A DNA stretch of 64,000 nucleotides from an uncultured Campylobacter sp. (GTDB lineage: Bacteria; Campylobacterota; Campylobacteria; Campylobacterales; Campylobacteraceae). Under the pieces are notes generated by a model. The model was not told the DNA's origin. It saw only the letters and a list, made by a program, of their open reading frames with translations, and did no database searches. Location: assembly GCA_937990735.1 (NCBI GenBank), contig CALKQT010000014.1, forward strand, positions 26,990 to 90,989, written 5' to 3'. Positions 53,846-63,459 of this stretch are shown here, piece after piece. Each line of letters opens with the position of its first letter. Within the stretch, counting starts at the first letter, position 1. A program made the position numbers and the translations under genes.

Positions 53846-55276
53846 TAATAGGCGTAATCTCGGACTCTCATCGCGAAACAAAGGTCACTGCCAGCGCCAT
53901 AGAGTGGCTGCTCGCGCGCGGAGCGGATCTGCTCGTGCATGCAGAGGGCATCGTCGAGAGCGAGACGCTGCGGCTTTTGCGACAAAGCGGCAAGCTCTAC
54001 TTCGCGGTTTTAGGGAACAACGACGAAGCACTTGCGGAGCTAAAAAATGAGTTTAACCTGCACGATGAGCCCTTTTGCACGGAGTTTGCAGGGCTGCGGC
54101 TAAAAATAATGCACCATCCGTTTTATCTCTTTGACGAAGAGCCCGCAGCGCAAAATGAAGCAGACGAGCTAAATTTAGGTGCGGGTGCGGATCGCAAAGA
54201 AATTTTAATCTCAAATTCTAAAACGGCGGCTTGCTCGGCAAATTTAAACTCAAATTTTAATGGCGCAGATAATGAAATTTTAAATGGCACATGCCATGCA
54301 GACGAAAATTTTTATACGGCAGGTATGGGCGCGGGTCTCGCTGCAAACTTGAACGCAAATTTAAACTCAAATGCAAATTTAGCCGCCAATATGGGCTCGG
54401 ATATGAACTCTAAAGCAAGCTCGGGTGCGGATCACGCAGTAAATTTAACGACGCCAAGCTTAAACGCGAATTTATCCGCACCAAACTTGAGCTTAAATTT
54501 GACCGTAAGTTCGAGCTTGGATACTGCGCGAAATTCTACGCCGATACGAGTCGCAAGCGACACGGCGGATCAAAGCTTGGTGCTTGCGGCGTCGATCGCG
54601 AGTTTTGTCTCGCTGCAGAATTCCGTTCCACGGCGAAATTTTGCCTTGTTACAAAATTCTATCCTATCGCAAAATTTTACCTCATCAAGAAATTCCGCCC
54701 TGCCGCAAAATTCCATGCCTGAATCATATTCAAGCTACGCGAAAAAAGAGAGCCAAATCCCGCCACTCAGATACGTTAAAATTTACGATCACGTCCGTTT
54801 TTTCGCTGCGGTAGCGGATTGCTACGTCGCATCGATGGATTACCAACGATACGGCAGCGGCGAATTGAAGCGGCTCATCAATAAGTCGTCTCGGAACTTA
54901 TCAAAAAATGGCGCATCGGTAGGTCATCGCAGCGTGACGATAGATTGTCGTAACAAATCGACAGATCAAAATAACGTAGCGAAAAATCGAAACGCCGCAG
55001 TGACGGATTGGCGCGATGTATCGATAGATAAAAACGCTACGGTGGCGTATCGGCAATGTGCAGCGGTGGGTTATTGCCACATGGCAGTGAATCAAAACTC
55101 TTTGACGGCGCAAAATTTAAATTTACGGCGCGCTCGTGTTAAATCCGGACGAGATTTGCGGGCACAAAAAGCGACTTTTTGGTTTGACTGTGTTGTGGTG
55201 CAAGAGTGAAAATTGCGCATATTTCGTCTCTGTTCGCAGCGCAAAGAACTATAAAGCGGCCGAAAGGAAGTCTTAA
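53842..55276 (+). pseudogene. YfcE-type phosphodiesterase, expanded by repeats and frameshifted
   Basis: The first 107 residues are a normal YfcE/MJ0936 metallophosphoesterase start (GVISDSHRETK, VLGNNDEALAEL, MHHPFYLFD). One HAE replaces the usual HAGD. About 190 residues of Asn/Leu/Ser/Ala-rich repeat follow. The frame then continues to 55209 without a GHTH motif; IYDHVRFFAA may be its trace. The family's normal ending, LVLNPDEICGHKKRLFGLTV, lies in another frame at about 55130-55190 and stops at 55274. I read this as a decaying gene built up by RAATTY-rich insertions. Start TTG 53842, overlapping the topA stop. Confidence 0.7.
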
Positions 55277-55277
55277 A

Positions 55278-55388
55278 ATGATACGAAAAGCCCCTGGGCA
55301 GCCAGAGAAAATGCTAGAAAGATGCGAAAAAATTCTAAAGCAGTGCGGAGAAAATCTAAAAGGGTGCGAGGCCAAAGCGTATGAATGA
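55278..55388 (+). CDS. Possible small Cys-rich ORF upstream of the antiporter
   Basis: ATG 55278 has AAAGGAAG upstream and opens a 36-codon frame with Cys spaced in a helix-like pattern (ERCEKILKQCGENLKGCEA). It ends eight bases inside the antiporter gene. It could be a leader that couples translation of the antiporter, or a chance frame. Confidence 0.3.
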   Translation: MIRKAPGQPEKMLERCEKILKQCGENLKGCEAKAYE

Positions 55389-56520
55389 AATTTACGTCCT
55401 AATCGCGCTATCATTTTTGATCTTTGCTTCGCCCTTTTTGGCTAGCTTAGCTAGAATTCCGCTCTCGCCTATGGAGATCATGCTTGGCATCATAGCCGCA
55501 AATTTAGGGCTTTTGCCGCCAAGCGCGACCTTCGATCTAGCCGCGCAGATCGGCTTTTGCTACCTTATGTTTTTGGCGGGCTGCGAGGTGGATTTCCGCG
55601 CGCTGCTTGCGATGCCGCGCAAAATTTTGCGGCTGATCCTAACCTTTTTGGCGCTGCTTTATATCCTAAGCGCGCTTGCGGTTTGGGTGTTTGAACTGCC
55701 GCAGATGCTTATCATCGCCGCGCCTCTGATGAGCGTCGGGCTGCTTTCGGCGCTGTATAAGGAATACGGCAAGGATCAAGCGTGGCTCAATCTCGCGATG
55801 CCCGCGGGCGTGATCGGCGAGCTCATCAGCATCGCTGCCCTCACGGTGGGCGGCATCTACCTTAAAAACGGCTTCGGCGTGGAGATGGCGCTTCATATCG
55901 GCGCGCTTTTGGGCTTTTCCGTGGCAGCCCTAGCGGTTTTTAAAGGGCTTGAAATTTTATTTTGGTGGTTTCCCGCGCTAAAAACGGTCATCATGCCCAA
56001 GTACGACAAAAACGAAAAGGACGTGCGATTTGCGATGGCGCTGTTTTGCCTCATCTGCGCCGGAGTGATGCTTTTGGGGCTTGAGGTCGTCATCGGCGCC
56101 TTCATCGCAGGCACGTTTCTGCCGACCTTTTTCTCTCACAAGGACGACCTCATCGAGAAACTATCGTCGTTCGGCTTTGGCTTTTTGGTGCCGATATTTT
56201 TCATACACACCGGAGCCGTGATCAAGCTTGAAGCGCTCCTTATGCCCGGAGTGATGAGCTTTGCCGTAAGCCTAGCGGCGCTGATGTTTGGCATTAGGCT
56301 GCTTGCGAGCGCTACGTTTTTAAACACCTTAGGGCGCAAAGGCGCGGTGCTTTTCGCGCTATCGTTATCTATGCCGCTAACCCTCGTCATCGCCACGGCG
56401 ACGCTTTTTTACTCCACCGCCGCGATTTCGCAAAAGATATACTTCGCGATGATCATCGCCTCGCTGATAGAGGCGCTCGCGTCGATGATTTTGATAAATT
56501 TTATTTACAAGAAATTTTAG
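55381..56520 (+). CDS. KefB/CPA2-type cation:proton antiporter
   Basis: The 379-residue inner-membrane protein has about twelve helices and the Na+/H+ exchanger domain: PLSPMEIMLGIIAANLGLLPP, GFCYLMFLAGCEVDFRALL, MPAGVIGELISIAALTVGG and VVIGAFIAGTFLPTFF. There is no C-terminal TrkA-N regulatory domain, so it is a short CPA2 member, not a full KefB/KefC. It should exchange Na+ or K+ for protons. The start is ATG 55381; AAAGGGTGCGAGG lies upstream. It is the last gene on this strand before a gap. Confidence 0.88.
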   Translation: MNEIYVLIALSFLIFASPFLASLARIPLSPMEIMLGIIAANLGLLPPSATFDLAAQIGFCYLMFLAGCEVDFRALLAMPRKILRLILTFLALLYILSALAVWVFELPQMLIIAAPLMSVGLLSALYKEYGKDQAWLNLAMPAGVIGELISIAALTVGGIYLKNGFGVEMALHIGALLGFSVAALAVFKGLEILFWWFPALKTVIMPKYDKNEKDVRFAMALFCLICAGVMLLGLEVVIGAFIAGTFLPTFFSHKDDLIEKLSSFGFGFLVPIFFIHTGAVIKLEALLMPGVMSFAVSLAALMFGIRLLASATFLNTLGRKGAVLFALSLSMPLTLVIATATLFYSTAAISQKIYFAMIIASLIEALASMILINFIYKKF

Positions 56521-56657
56521 GGCGGGAATTTAAAATTTTGAAATTATAGGGTTTTGGAATTTTAGAATTTCAAAATTTCGCGAAATTCTAGAATTCTATG
56601 AAATTTGATTTTATGCGGGACTAAAATGAAGTTAAATTTAAAGCTCTATTTTGCAGC

Positions 56658-57104
56658 TCAATCAGTTAGATCTTGAAGTTCCATAGTATAATTCGGCTCC
56701 GGTTTCCACAAATCACAGTCCCTATATGCTTCTAAAATTTCTTTTAACAGGCATAAAATATCTTGCTTATTAAGACTTTGCGTATGATTTGGTTTTAAAT
56801 CTAGGAGTTCCCAGATTCTGTGGAATTCGTCCGATCGCGTATCCGCTACCTTTTGATCCAACACTACATATATTTGAGTGCTATCGCAATATAGGATCCA
56901 TACGGCTTTTGCAAGCAACGCTCTATCGTAATTCGGATCCTCAAAATTATACATTTTCCATAACCAACAACTTCTATCTCTATCTATAGTCCACTCCAAC
57001 CTATTAATAAAAGTATCGTACTTTGAATTATACTTTAACCAAATCTCGCTAAGTCCATACTTCTTATCATCCTCTTTAGTGATGATTGCATTTTCAAACG
57101 CCAT
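56658..57104 (-). CDS. Orphan AT-rich cytosolic protein, function unknown
   Basis: The 148-residue acidic protein is rich in Trp and Tyr (EIWLKYNSKYDTFINRLEW, RDRSCWLWKMYNFEDPNYDR, AVWILYCDSTQIYVVLDQKV). Its DNA is clearly richer in A+T than flanking genes, which suggests recent transfer. The start is ATG 57104 with AAGGAGC upstream. No family is recognised. Size, charge and isolation recall immunity proteins of interbacterial toxins, but no toxin is near. Intergenic AAATTTTA words lie after its stop. Confidence 0.65.
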   Translation of the reverse strand: MAFENAIITKEDDKKYGLSEIWLKYNSKYDTFINRLEWTIDRDRSCWLWKMYNFEDPNYDRALLAKAVWILYCDSTQIYVVLDQKVADTRSDEFHRIWELLDLKPNHTQSLNKQDILCLLKEILEAYRDCDLWKPEPNYTMELQDLTD

Positions 57105-57452
57105 CTGCGCTCCTTGGAATTTAAAATTTAACGTGCAAACAGAAATTTAAAGTGCAAATTTATGCAAAATCCACGAGGCAGCCGAAAACGGCAAGCAAGG
57201 AAATTTCAAACTCGCCGCGCTTAAAGATAGACCGGCGAGATTGCCGCGACCGCTAACTCTGCTCGCCGTAGTTATATTTGCTTCCGCTAGCCGTAGTAAA
57301 GCAAAAGCGACTCGTTAGCAAAGCTAGCGATAAAAATTAATCGCAACCCATCCGCAAAATAGCATAACTGCACGATCTGCGGGCGGGCTAGCAAAACCAA
57401 AGCGAGCCGATTAAAATTTAAGCTTTAGCTTGCGGCGCTTAAAAGCCGACTT
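57105..57452. other. Intergenic region, no gene recognised
   Basis: No frame of note lies on either strand. The part near 57105-57180 should carry the promoter of the AT-rich orphan gene. Confidence 0.5.
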
Positions 57453-57501
57453 AAGCTTAGACGCGGTGCGGGCGGTGTGCCGCGACACAGCGTCTAAGCT
57501 T
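57453..57501 (-). terminator. 12-bp inverted repeat after the UspA gene
   Basis: AAGCTTAGACGC (57453-57464) and GCGTCTAAGCTT (57490-57501) pair exactly. The 25-base loop itself can form GCGG/CCGC. It starts four bases past the uspA stop. No T run follows on the minus strand, so it may stabilise the 3' end more than terminate. Confidence 0.55.
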
Positions 57502-57505
57502 CAAG

Positions 57506-58360
57506 CTACATTAAGACCGGAATTTTCGTCTTTTGCAGGAAGTATTTCGACGCGCCGCCTAAGAATATCTCCTTGATGCCGCTGTCTGAGTGCAAGCCCG
57601 CGACGATTAGATCGAAATCGCCCGCGTCGGCATACTCTAGCAGCACCTGTCCCGGGATCTTGCCCTCGGCGTTTAACGCCTCAAAAACATCAATTTTAAC
57701 GTCATGCAAGGCTAGATAATCGCTTATACGGCGCTTAGTTTCGGCAAGATCATCCTGAAGGTAGTGATTTGCGGTGATGACGGTGACGGATTTGGCGCGC
57801 TGTAAAAGCTCTAGCCAATTATCGAGCGCCCTTGCAGACGCCGCAGTGCCGGTAAGCGAAACTAAAATTTTATCCGCCTTGAACTCCTGCAGCTTGCGCG
57901 GTATGACGATGCAAGGCTTGCCGCTTTTGGTGACCGCCGCTTCGAACGTGCCGGTGATAGAGCCAGTAGGCGGCACGGAGACCAGCACCAAATCGCAATA
58001 CTTGGAGTATTTCTCGACCAGCTCGGAGCGGATACCCACCATATGCCTCAAAGCGGCGCTATTTGGGACGTGATCGTCGTCGTTTTGATCTAGGTCCAGC
58101 TTGGCGCATTCAGTGTCGAAGATCGCTCTGATCTCCTCGCGCTCGGCCTGCATCTCATCGCCCGCGGATTTTAAAAACTCCTCCATCAGTACGCCGCCTT
58201 TTAGCGTCATACGGACGTTGTAGATCATCTTAGGATCGAGCTGGCACGCCATTATGTTGATGTGTGTGCCGAAAAATTTATTCACTAGCAGCGCTCCGTG
58301 TATGCGCTCGGCTAGCTCCTCGCCGCCGCCAATAGGGAAAAATATCTTTTTAAGCTGCAT
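57506..58360 (-). CDS. Tandem UspA universal stress protein
   Basis: The 284-residue cytosolic protein has two Usp-like halves. The first starts KKIFFPIGGGEELAERIHGA. The second has ADKILVSLTGTAASARALDNWLELL, VTVITANHYLQDDLAETKRR and the end FDLIVAGLHSDSGIKEIFLGGASKYFLQKTKIPVLM, with a G-2X-G-9X-G type nucleotide loop that is partly altered. Such proteins aid survival under starvation or oxygen stress. The start is ATG 58360 with AGGAGCG upstream. It lies 23 bases after pnp and is probably co-transcribed with it. Confidence 0.85.
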   Translation of the reverse strand: MQLKKIFFPIGGGEELAERIHGALLVNKFFGTHINIMACQLDPKMIYNVRMTLKGGVLMEEFLKSAGDEMQAEREEIRAIFDTECAKLDLDQNDDDHVPNSAALRHMVGIRSELVEKYSKYCDLVLVSVPPTGSITGTFEAAVTKSGKPCIVIPRKLQEFKADKILVSLTGTAASARALDNWLELLQRAKSVTVITANHYLQDDLAETKRRISDYLALHDVKIDVFEALNAEGKIPGQVLLEYADAGDFDLIVAGLHSDSGIKEIFLGGASKYFLQKTKIPVLM

Positions 58361-58383
58361 CTTTACGCTCCTAATTAAAAATT

Positions 58384-60498
58384 TTAAGCTAATTCCAGTG
58401 AAATTTTAGTGCCTTTCTGATCGGTCACGCGCACTCGCACCACGTCGCCCGCCTTGTAAGGCGTCGTGATAAATTTAGCGCGCAGCAATCCGTCCACGCC
58501 GTCTCGCAGCGAGATAAAAGTGCCGAAATCCAGCACGCTTTGTACCACGCCGTCAAACTCCTCGCCGATCTGAAATTTTACCTCTTTGCGTTCACCGCGC
58601 GGCTTGCGAAAATCGCGAGAATTTGAGACTATCGATAAAATTTTCTCTTTCGCGCCCGATACGCCGCTAGCTTTGGCGCCTTGGATCTTGACCTCGCCCT
58701 TTTCGCGATCCAGATCGATATTTACGCCGAAGCTTTCGGTGATCTCTTTGATGACCTTGCCGCCCTGACCGATGATGTCGGGGATTTTGCTCGCCTCGAC
58801 ACTAAAAATTTCAAGCTTCGGAAGCACATCCTCGTTTATAACGATCGCCGTATCTGCCTGCTCCATAAGGCCCAAAATATGCGCGCGAGCCTGCTTTGCC
58901 TGCGCTAGAGCCTCTTTTAAAACCTCCAGGCTAATGCCGCCGAGCTTGATATCCATCTGAAGTGCGGTGATGCCCTCATAGGTGCCCGCGACCTTAAAAT
59001 CCATATCGCCGTCATGATCCTCAAGCCCCATTATGTCGGTTAGCACGGCATGCTTGTCGCCCTCAAAAATCAAGCCCATCGCTACGCCCGCAACGAGCTT
59101 TAGCGTAGGTACGCCCGCTGCCCGAAGCGATAGCGCGCCGCCGCATACCGAAGCCATCGAGCTTGAGCCGTTACTCTCTAAAATTTCGCTCACCACGCGG
59201 ATAGACTGCGGCGAGTTTAGATCGATGCTCGGATATAGCGCTCTTTTGGCTAAATTTCCATGTCCCAACTCGCGTCTGCCTGGGCTTTTGAGCGGGCTTG
59301 CTTCGCCGACGCAAAAGCCCGGGAAGTTGTAGTTAAACATAAATCGCTCGCTGATCGGCTCGAGCTGCGTTAGGCTGTCGCTTAGCTGCGCGTCGCTATC
59401 GCCGCCCAGCGTGGTGACGACCAAAGCTTGCGTCTGTCCGCGCGTAAATAGGCAGCTTCCATGCGCGCACGGTAGGATATTGGTCTCGATACTGATCGGG
59501 CGCACCTCATCAAGCGCGCGTCCGTCGGCTCTGCGGTGATCCTCGATGATCTGCGTGCGGATGATGCCGCGCTTATACTTGCCGATGACGCTAGAGATCA
59601 CCTCTTTGCTCCATTCGTTTTGCGCCGCGACCTCGGTCGCTAAAATTTGATCCACGATTTTATTCAGCTCGGTAGCGCGCTCGCTCTTTGCCATCTGATT
59701 GATCGCCGCTTTGACGGCGTCTTTGTAGTTCGCGTCGATGAAGTTTGCAATATCCTCATCCTCAATCTCGGGCTTGTACTCCAGGCTCGCATCCGGTTTT
59801 TTAAGCGGCAGAAAAGCCTCTTCGTAAGCGTTTGAACCCGCACTTATCGCCTTTGCGGCAAAATCGATCGCATCTACCATCAGATCTTCGCCAAATTCAT
59901 TCATCTGCTGCGTGCCGCTATTAATCTGCGGCAGGGAGCGCATCTCGATCATCAAAAGCTCATCGCCAACGCCGGCTACGTAAAGATCGAGCGCGCTAGC
60001 TTTAAGTGCGGAGTTGCTCGGATTTAAGATGAAGCTTCCATTTTGATAGCCGATACGGACGCCGCAAACGGGCGCTTTAATCGGGATGTCGCTAAGATAT
60101 AGCGCCGCGGACGCCGCATTAAGAGCGACGACTTGCAGATCGACCTCCGGATCTGCCGATAGCACGTAAACTACGATCTGCGTCGGATACGCGTATCCCT
60201 TTGGAAAGAGCGGGCGCAGCGAGCGGTCTATGATGCGGCTCGTTAGCGTCTCAAAATCGCCCGGCTTGGTCTCGCGCTTGATGTAGCCTCCGGGGATTCT
60301 GCCCGCTGCGTACATCTTTTCGATATATTGCACGGTAAGGGGCAAAAAGTCCTCTTGTACCTGCGTCTCTTCGCGCGCTACGGTAGCTAGCACGACGGTA
60401 TTTTTTACGCGCAAAAGCGCCGCACCTGCAGCTTGCTTTGCGACCTTATTGATATCGAAAATTTCGGTATTGCCATTTACTTCAATTTTGCACTGCAT
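58384..60498 (-). CDS. pnp: Polynucleotide phosphorylase
   Basis: PNPase degrades RNA 3' to 5' with phosphate and aids mRNA turnover and cold growth. The 704-residue protein has two RNase PH domains (GRIPGGYIKRETKPGDFETL, DRSLRPLFPKGY; then RTQIIEDHRRADGRALDEVR, TRGQTQALVVTTLGG, YNFPGFCVGEASP), a KH domain (IPDIIGQGGKVIKEITE) and an S1 domain (GEEFDGVVQSVLDFGTFISL). The length is normal. The start is ATG 60498 with AAGGAGAAAATT upstream; it overlaps the PRTase-like gene by 17 bases. Confidence 0.97.
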   Translation of the reverse strand: MQCKIEVNGNTEIFDINKVAKQAAGAALLRVKNTVVLATVAREETQVQEDFLPLTVQYIEKMYAAGRIPGGYIKRETKPGDFETLTSRIIDRSLRPLFPKGYAYPTQIVVYVLSADPEVDLQVVALNAASAALYLSDIPIKAPVCGVRIGYQNGSFILNPSNSALKASALDLYVAGVGDELLMIEMRSLPQINSGTQQMNEFGEDLMVDAIDFAAKAISAGSNAYEEAFLPLKKPDASLEYKPEIEDEDIANFIDANYKDAVKAAINQMAKSERATELNKIVDQILATEVAAQNEWSKEVISSVIGKYKRGIIRTQIIEDHRRADGRALDEVRPISIETNILPCAHGSCLFTRGQTQALVVTTLGGDSDAQLSDSLTQLEPISERFMFNYNFPGFCVGEASPLKSPGRRELGHGNLAKRALYPSIDLNSPQSIRVVSEILESNGSSSMASVCGGALSLRAAGVPTLKLVAGVAMGLIFEGDKHAVLTDIMGLEDHDGDMDFKVAGTYEGITALQMDIKLGGISLEVLKEALAQAKQARAHILGLMEQADTAIVINEDVLPKLEIFSVEASKIPDIIGQGGKVIKEITESFGVNIDLDREKGEVKIQGAKASGVSGAKEKILSIVSNSRDFRKPRGERKEVKFQIGEEFDGVVQSVLDFGTFISLRDGVDGLLRAKFITTPYKAGDVVRVRVTDQKGTKISLELA

Positions 60499-61201
60499 TA
60501 ATTTTCTCCTTGTTTTTGTTAGTCTCGTGAAACGGCAGATAAAGCGGGCATTTGTTTAAAATTTGCATTATCTCCTCCGCGCTTGAGAGCGTTTTTTCTT
60601 TGTAATAAAAATCCACGTTCACGAAATCTCTGATCTTGTGAACGGCATAAATTCCATCCACCAGCATAGCGATCTCGTCCGCATTATCGCTGCCGATAAC
60701 GGGAGTGGCGTAAAAGATCGCTTTGGCGTTTAAGCTTACGAGAGTTTTTATGCAAGTAAGCGCGGTCAGCCCGCTCTCACACCCCTCATCTACCAAGATG
60801 ACGTTTTTTTTCTCCAAATTTCCCAAAAGCTCGCCCTTGCGAAATTTATACATGTTTTTTAAAATTTTCTCCTCATAAAGTCTGTTTGCCTGCCCGTAAA
60901 CATAATCCAAACTGATGCCGAAGCTTCGCACGAGCTCATCTACCATCACGATCTCTTGGGTTTCGCTTACGCACGCAATCGCACATTCAGGATTATTGGG
61001 CGCTAAAACGGGCTCAGTAAATAAAAACTCATAAGCAAGCCCCAGCTTTAAAGCAAGATGGTTTGCGATAGGAAGCGACTCCAGAGACTGAGCGATTATT
61101 AGAAAATTTTCGTTTTTGATCACGGTAGCGGGTAAAATTTCTGCGAGTTTCATCGCGGCATCGATTTGGTTTTCAAACATCAGCTCAGCTCTAGGCGTCA
61201 T
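60482..61201 (-). CDS. Phosphoribosyltransferase-like protein
   Basis: The 239-residue protein has a PRTase-type fold with the PRPP-loop analogue NVILVDEGCESGLTALTCIKTL near 130-151 and an upstream AIACVSETQEIVMVDELV. It contains a long insert with YGQANRLYEEKILKNMYKFRKG. Glu replaces one Asp of the usual PRPP motif, so catalytic activity is uncertain. Homologues sit beside pnp in Campylobacter. The start is ATG 61201, directly touching the lptD stop. Substrate unknown. Confidence 0.75.
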   Translation of the reverse strand: MTPRAELMFENQIDAAMKLAEILPATVIKNENFLIIAQSLESLPIANHLALKLGLAYEFLFTEPVLAPNNPECAIACVSETQEIVMVDELVRSFGISLDYVYGQANRLYEEKILKNMYKFRKGELLGNLEKKNVILVDEGCESGLTALTCIKTLVSLNAKAIFYATPVIGSDNADEIAMLVDGIYAVHKIRDFVNVDFYYKEKTLSSAEEIMQILNKCPLYLPFHETNKNKEKINAVQN

Positions 61202-63459
61202 TATTTTTCGCTTCCGTATTCGCTATCTACTGAAAAATCATACCCTACTCCGCCGAACGGATAGAAATTTACGAGAAAGTAAATTCCGCGCTCCTTGCTT
61301 GCTTTGCTGTAGCCCGTCGTACTGGTATTTTTAGGCTCGATATCCTCTTGATACACAAAAGAGTAATTCCAACACTTGCGCGTATGAGAAAGTCCCACGC
61401 GCCACATTTTAGAATAAGATCGCTCCAAATCGTAATCCCAACGCCCAAAAATTTTATTATTCCTAGGCAAATTTACCGAAGCGTTTACGATGCCGTAGTT
61501 ATCTTTCGTATAGCGTTTAGGCTCCATGCTAAGTTTTTCATATTCGTAAGCGTGGCTGAGTCCAAAGCTAAAATCGTCGTTGGAGTAGTTGGCGTAGGTA
61601 TAGACTTTATCGAAGCTTTTATATTTATGTGAGTAGGTAAAGCGGTTTCCGATATTTAGCCCATTTGCAAAATACGCATCGATGCGGTGTTCTAAATCAT
61701 CGAACTCATGATCGTCGAAGTCATATCGCTGCTTGACGCTATGGCGTAAAAATTTACGCCCGTCTTCATTATAAAAAAACTGCGTCATACTTAAAGCTGC
61801 ATTTTCGTGGGTGTATTCGTCGCTAAGCTCGCTTAAGAAGTTATCCTCCCAATAAAGCGAGTCTTGCAAGTTACCCAGCCGCGAGCGATCTACTGCGCCG
61901 CGAGCAAGGTCGTATTTATACTGATGATACTTTAAAATTCTATCCTCGATGTCGCCTTGCTGCCATCCGGGAATTCTAAAATCCGCTCTCCAGCTCATCG
62001 TATGATATAAGCTATCGTAAGCCCTGGCTACATCGGTGTAGAGCGAAAGCTCGGTGTATTGATTAGCGTAGAAAGTGCTTTTATCCTCGCCAAGATCTCC
62101 GTTTGCGTAGTAAAATTTATCGTGCCAATCGATATTGGTCATATACACTCGCTCGGTAAAGGCGAAATTTAAATAATCCGCCAGTAGCGGCGTACTTATA
62201 CTAATCGGTACGTCAAACTCATATTGGCGAGCAGTCGCGCCCTCCCATCTGGTGTAATTACGCGCTTTTGCATCAAGCGAATAGATCAAATTTGGCAACC
62301 CCAAATCATTGCTAAATTTATGATATTGCAGCGTCGGAAGCTCTTGGACGGTATCTTCGTTGCGGAAGGTATTATCGGCGTTTAGCTTACTCGTATCGAT
62401 GTAGTAGCGTCCGTAAGCGCCAAAATAGTGCTCGTCTGAGGTCAAATAATAATTTAGCCGTGAAGTTACGAGCGAATTATCCGCATCGTTGCCAAGACCT
62501 CCCTTTTCCTTCAGATCGTAGTATTCAAGGTCGTTTAGCTGGGTAAAATCGATCCATAAATTTTCGCGCAGATCGCCATCTAGCAGATAGGTCGCAAGCT
62601 TGCTGCGATCGTATTGCACTTCAAAGCCGTGATGGCGCTCGTTTTTGTATTCGAGGCGCTTTTGCGCCCGCGAAAAGTTATCGAAAACTCCGCCTCTAAT
62701 CTCGCCGTAAGAATACGGCGACTCCGTAAATCGAAATGTCCCGTATACGCCAAAGCCCCTGCGCGTGCGCACCTGCGGATCGAGCTGAAAATCCCAGCTA
62801 TCGTAAGGCGCAAAATAGATCGGTTGCTTGTAGTAAATCCCTTCCTTGCTGATGTAGCCGGCCTCGGGAGGCAGCAAGCCCGTGCGACGCGTACGGTCGG
62901 TCGGAAAGCCGAAATACGGCAGATAGAGCACCGGCACATCACCCACGTAAAATCTTGGATTAAAAAGATGGAGGAATTTGCTCTCTTTATTGAGCATGCC
63001 GCTGCTAAATTTAATCCGCCAATCAGGATCGGTGACATTGCAGCTAGATACGCTGGAGCCCTCCACGCGGTAATATTCGCTGTCGCTGCAGCTGGCGTCG
63101 TTTTGCATCCAAAGCTCGGAGTCCTTGTCCATCATAAAATTTACGTCGGCTTCCTGCTTGTCGTTTTTCAGATCGATTTTGACATATTCGGCGCGGGTGG
63201 TTTCGCTACTGCCGCGCATCGCATTGACGTTACCAAAAAGCTCAATGATGCCGTTTTGCTCGTCGTATGTAGCGCGATCGGCGGTGATAAAGTAGTCCTG
63301 CGAATACACCGTTACGTTGCCACTAGCCTCCGTCAAAAAGCCGTTTTTCTCGACATTATCTGCTATAAGCTCGACGTCTTGGACCTTTGCGCTCGCACTA
63401 CTTGCTAAAAGAGCGCTAAAACTGAGCGCTAGAATTTTAAATTTCTTACTCTTTTTCAA
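61201..63459 (-). CDS. lptD: LPS-assembly protein LptD
   Basis: LptD is the outer-membrane barrel that inserts lipooligosaccharide at the cell surface. The 752-residue protein has a signal peptide (cleavage near ASA/K), an N-terminal OstA jellyroll (VELIADNVEKNGFLTEASGNVTVYS, YDEQNGIIELFGNVNAMRG), a Cys pair (SCSDSEYYRVEGSSVSSCNV), and a barrel with FYVGDVPVLYLPYFGFPTDRTRRTGLLPPE and many aromatic strands. The length is usual for Campylobacter. It overlaps the RDD gene by 14 bases. Confidence 0.95.
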   Translation of the reverse strand: MKKSKKFKILALSFSALLASSASAKVQDVELIADNVEKNGFLTEASGNVTVYSQDYFITADRATYDEQNGIIELFGNVNAMRGSSETTRAEYVKIDLKNDKQEADVNFMMDKDSELWMQNDASCSDSEYYRVEGSSVSSCNVTDPDWRIKFSSGMLNKESKFLHLFNPRFYVGDVPVLYLPYFGFPTDRTRRTGLLPPEAGYISKEGIYYKQPIYFAPYDSWDFQLDPQVRTRRGFGVYGTFRFTESPYSYGEIRGGVFDNFSRAQKRLEYKNERHHGFEVQYDRSKLATYLLDGDLRENLWIDFTQLNDLEYYDLKEKGGLGNDADNSLVTSRLNYYLTSDEHYFGAYGRYYIDTSKLNADNTFRNEDTVQELPTLQYHKFSNDLGLPNLIYSLDAKARNYTRWEGATARQYEFDVPISISTPLLADYLNFAFTERVYMTNIDWHDKFYYANGDLGEDKSTFYANQYTELSLYTDVARAYDSLYHTMSWRADFRIPGWQQGDIEDRILKYHQYKYDLARGAVDRSRLGNLQDSLYWEDNFLSELSDEYTHENAALSMTQFFYNEDGRKFLRHSVKQRYDFDDHEFDDLEHRIDAYFANGLNIGNRFTYSHKYKSFDKVYTYANYSNDDFSFGLSHAYEYEKLSMEPKRYTKDNYGIVNASVNLPRNNKIFGRWDYDLERSYSKMWRVGLSHTRKCWNYSFVYQEDIEPKNTSTTGYSKASKERGIYFLVNFYPFGGVGYDFSVDSEYGSEK

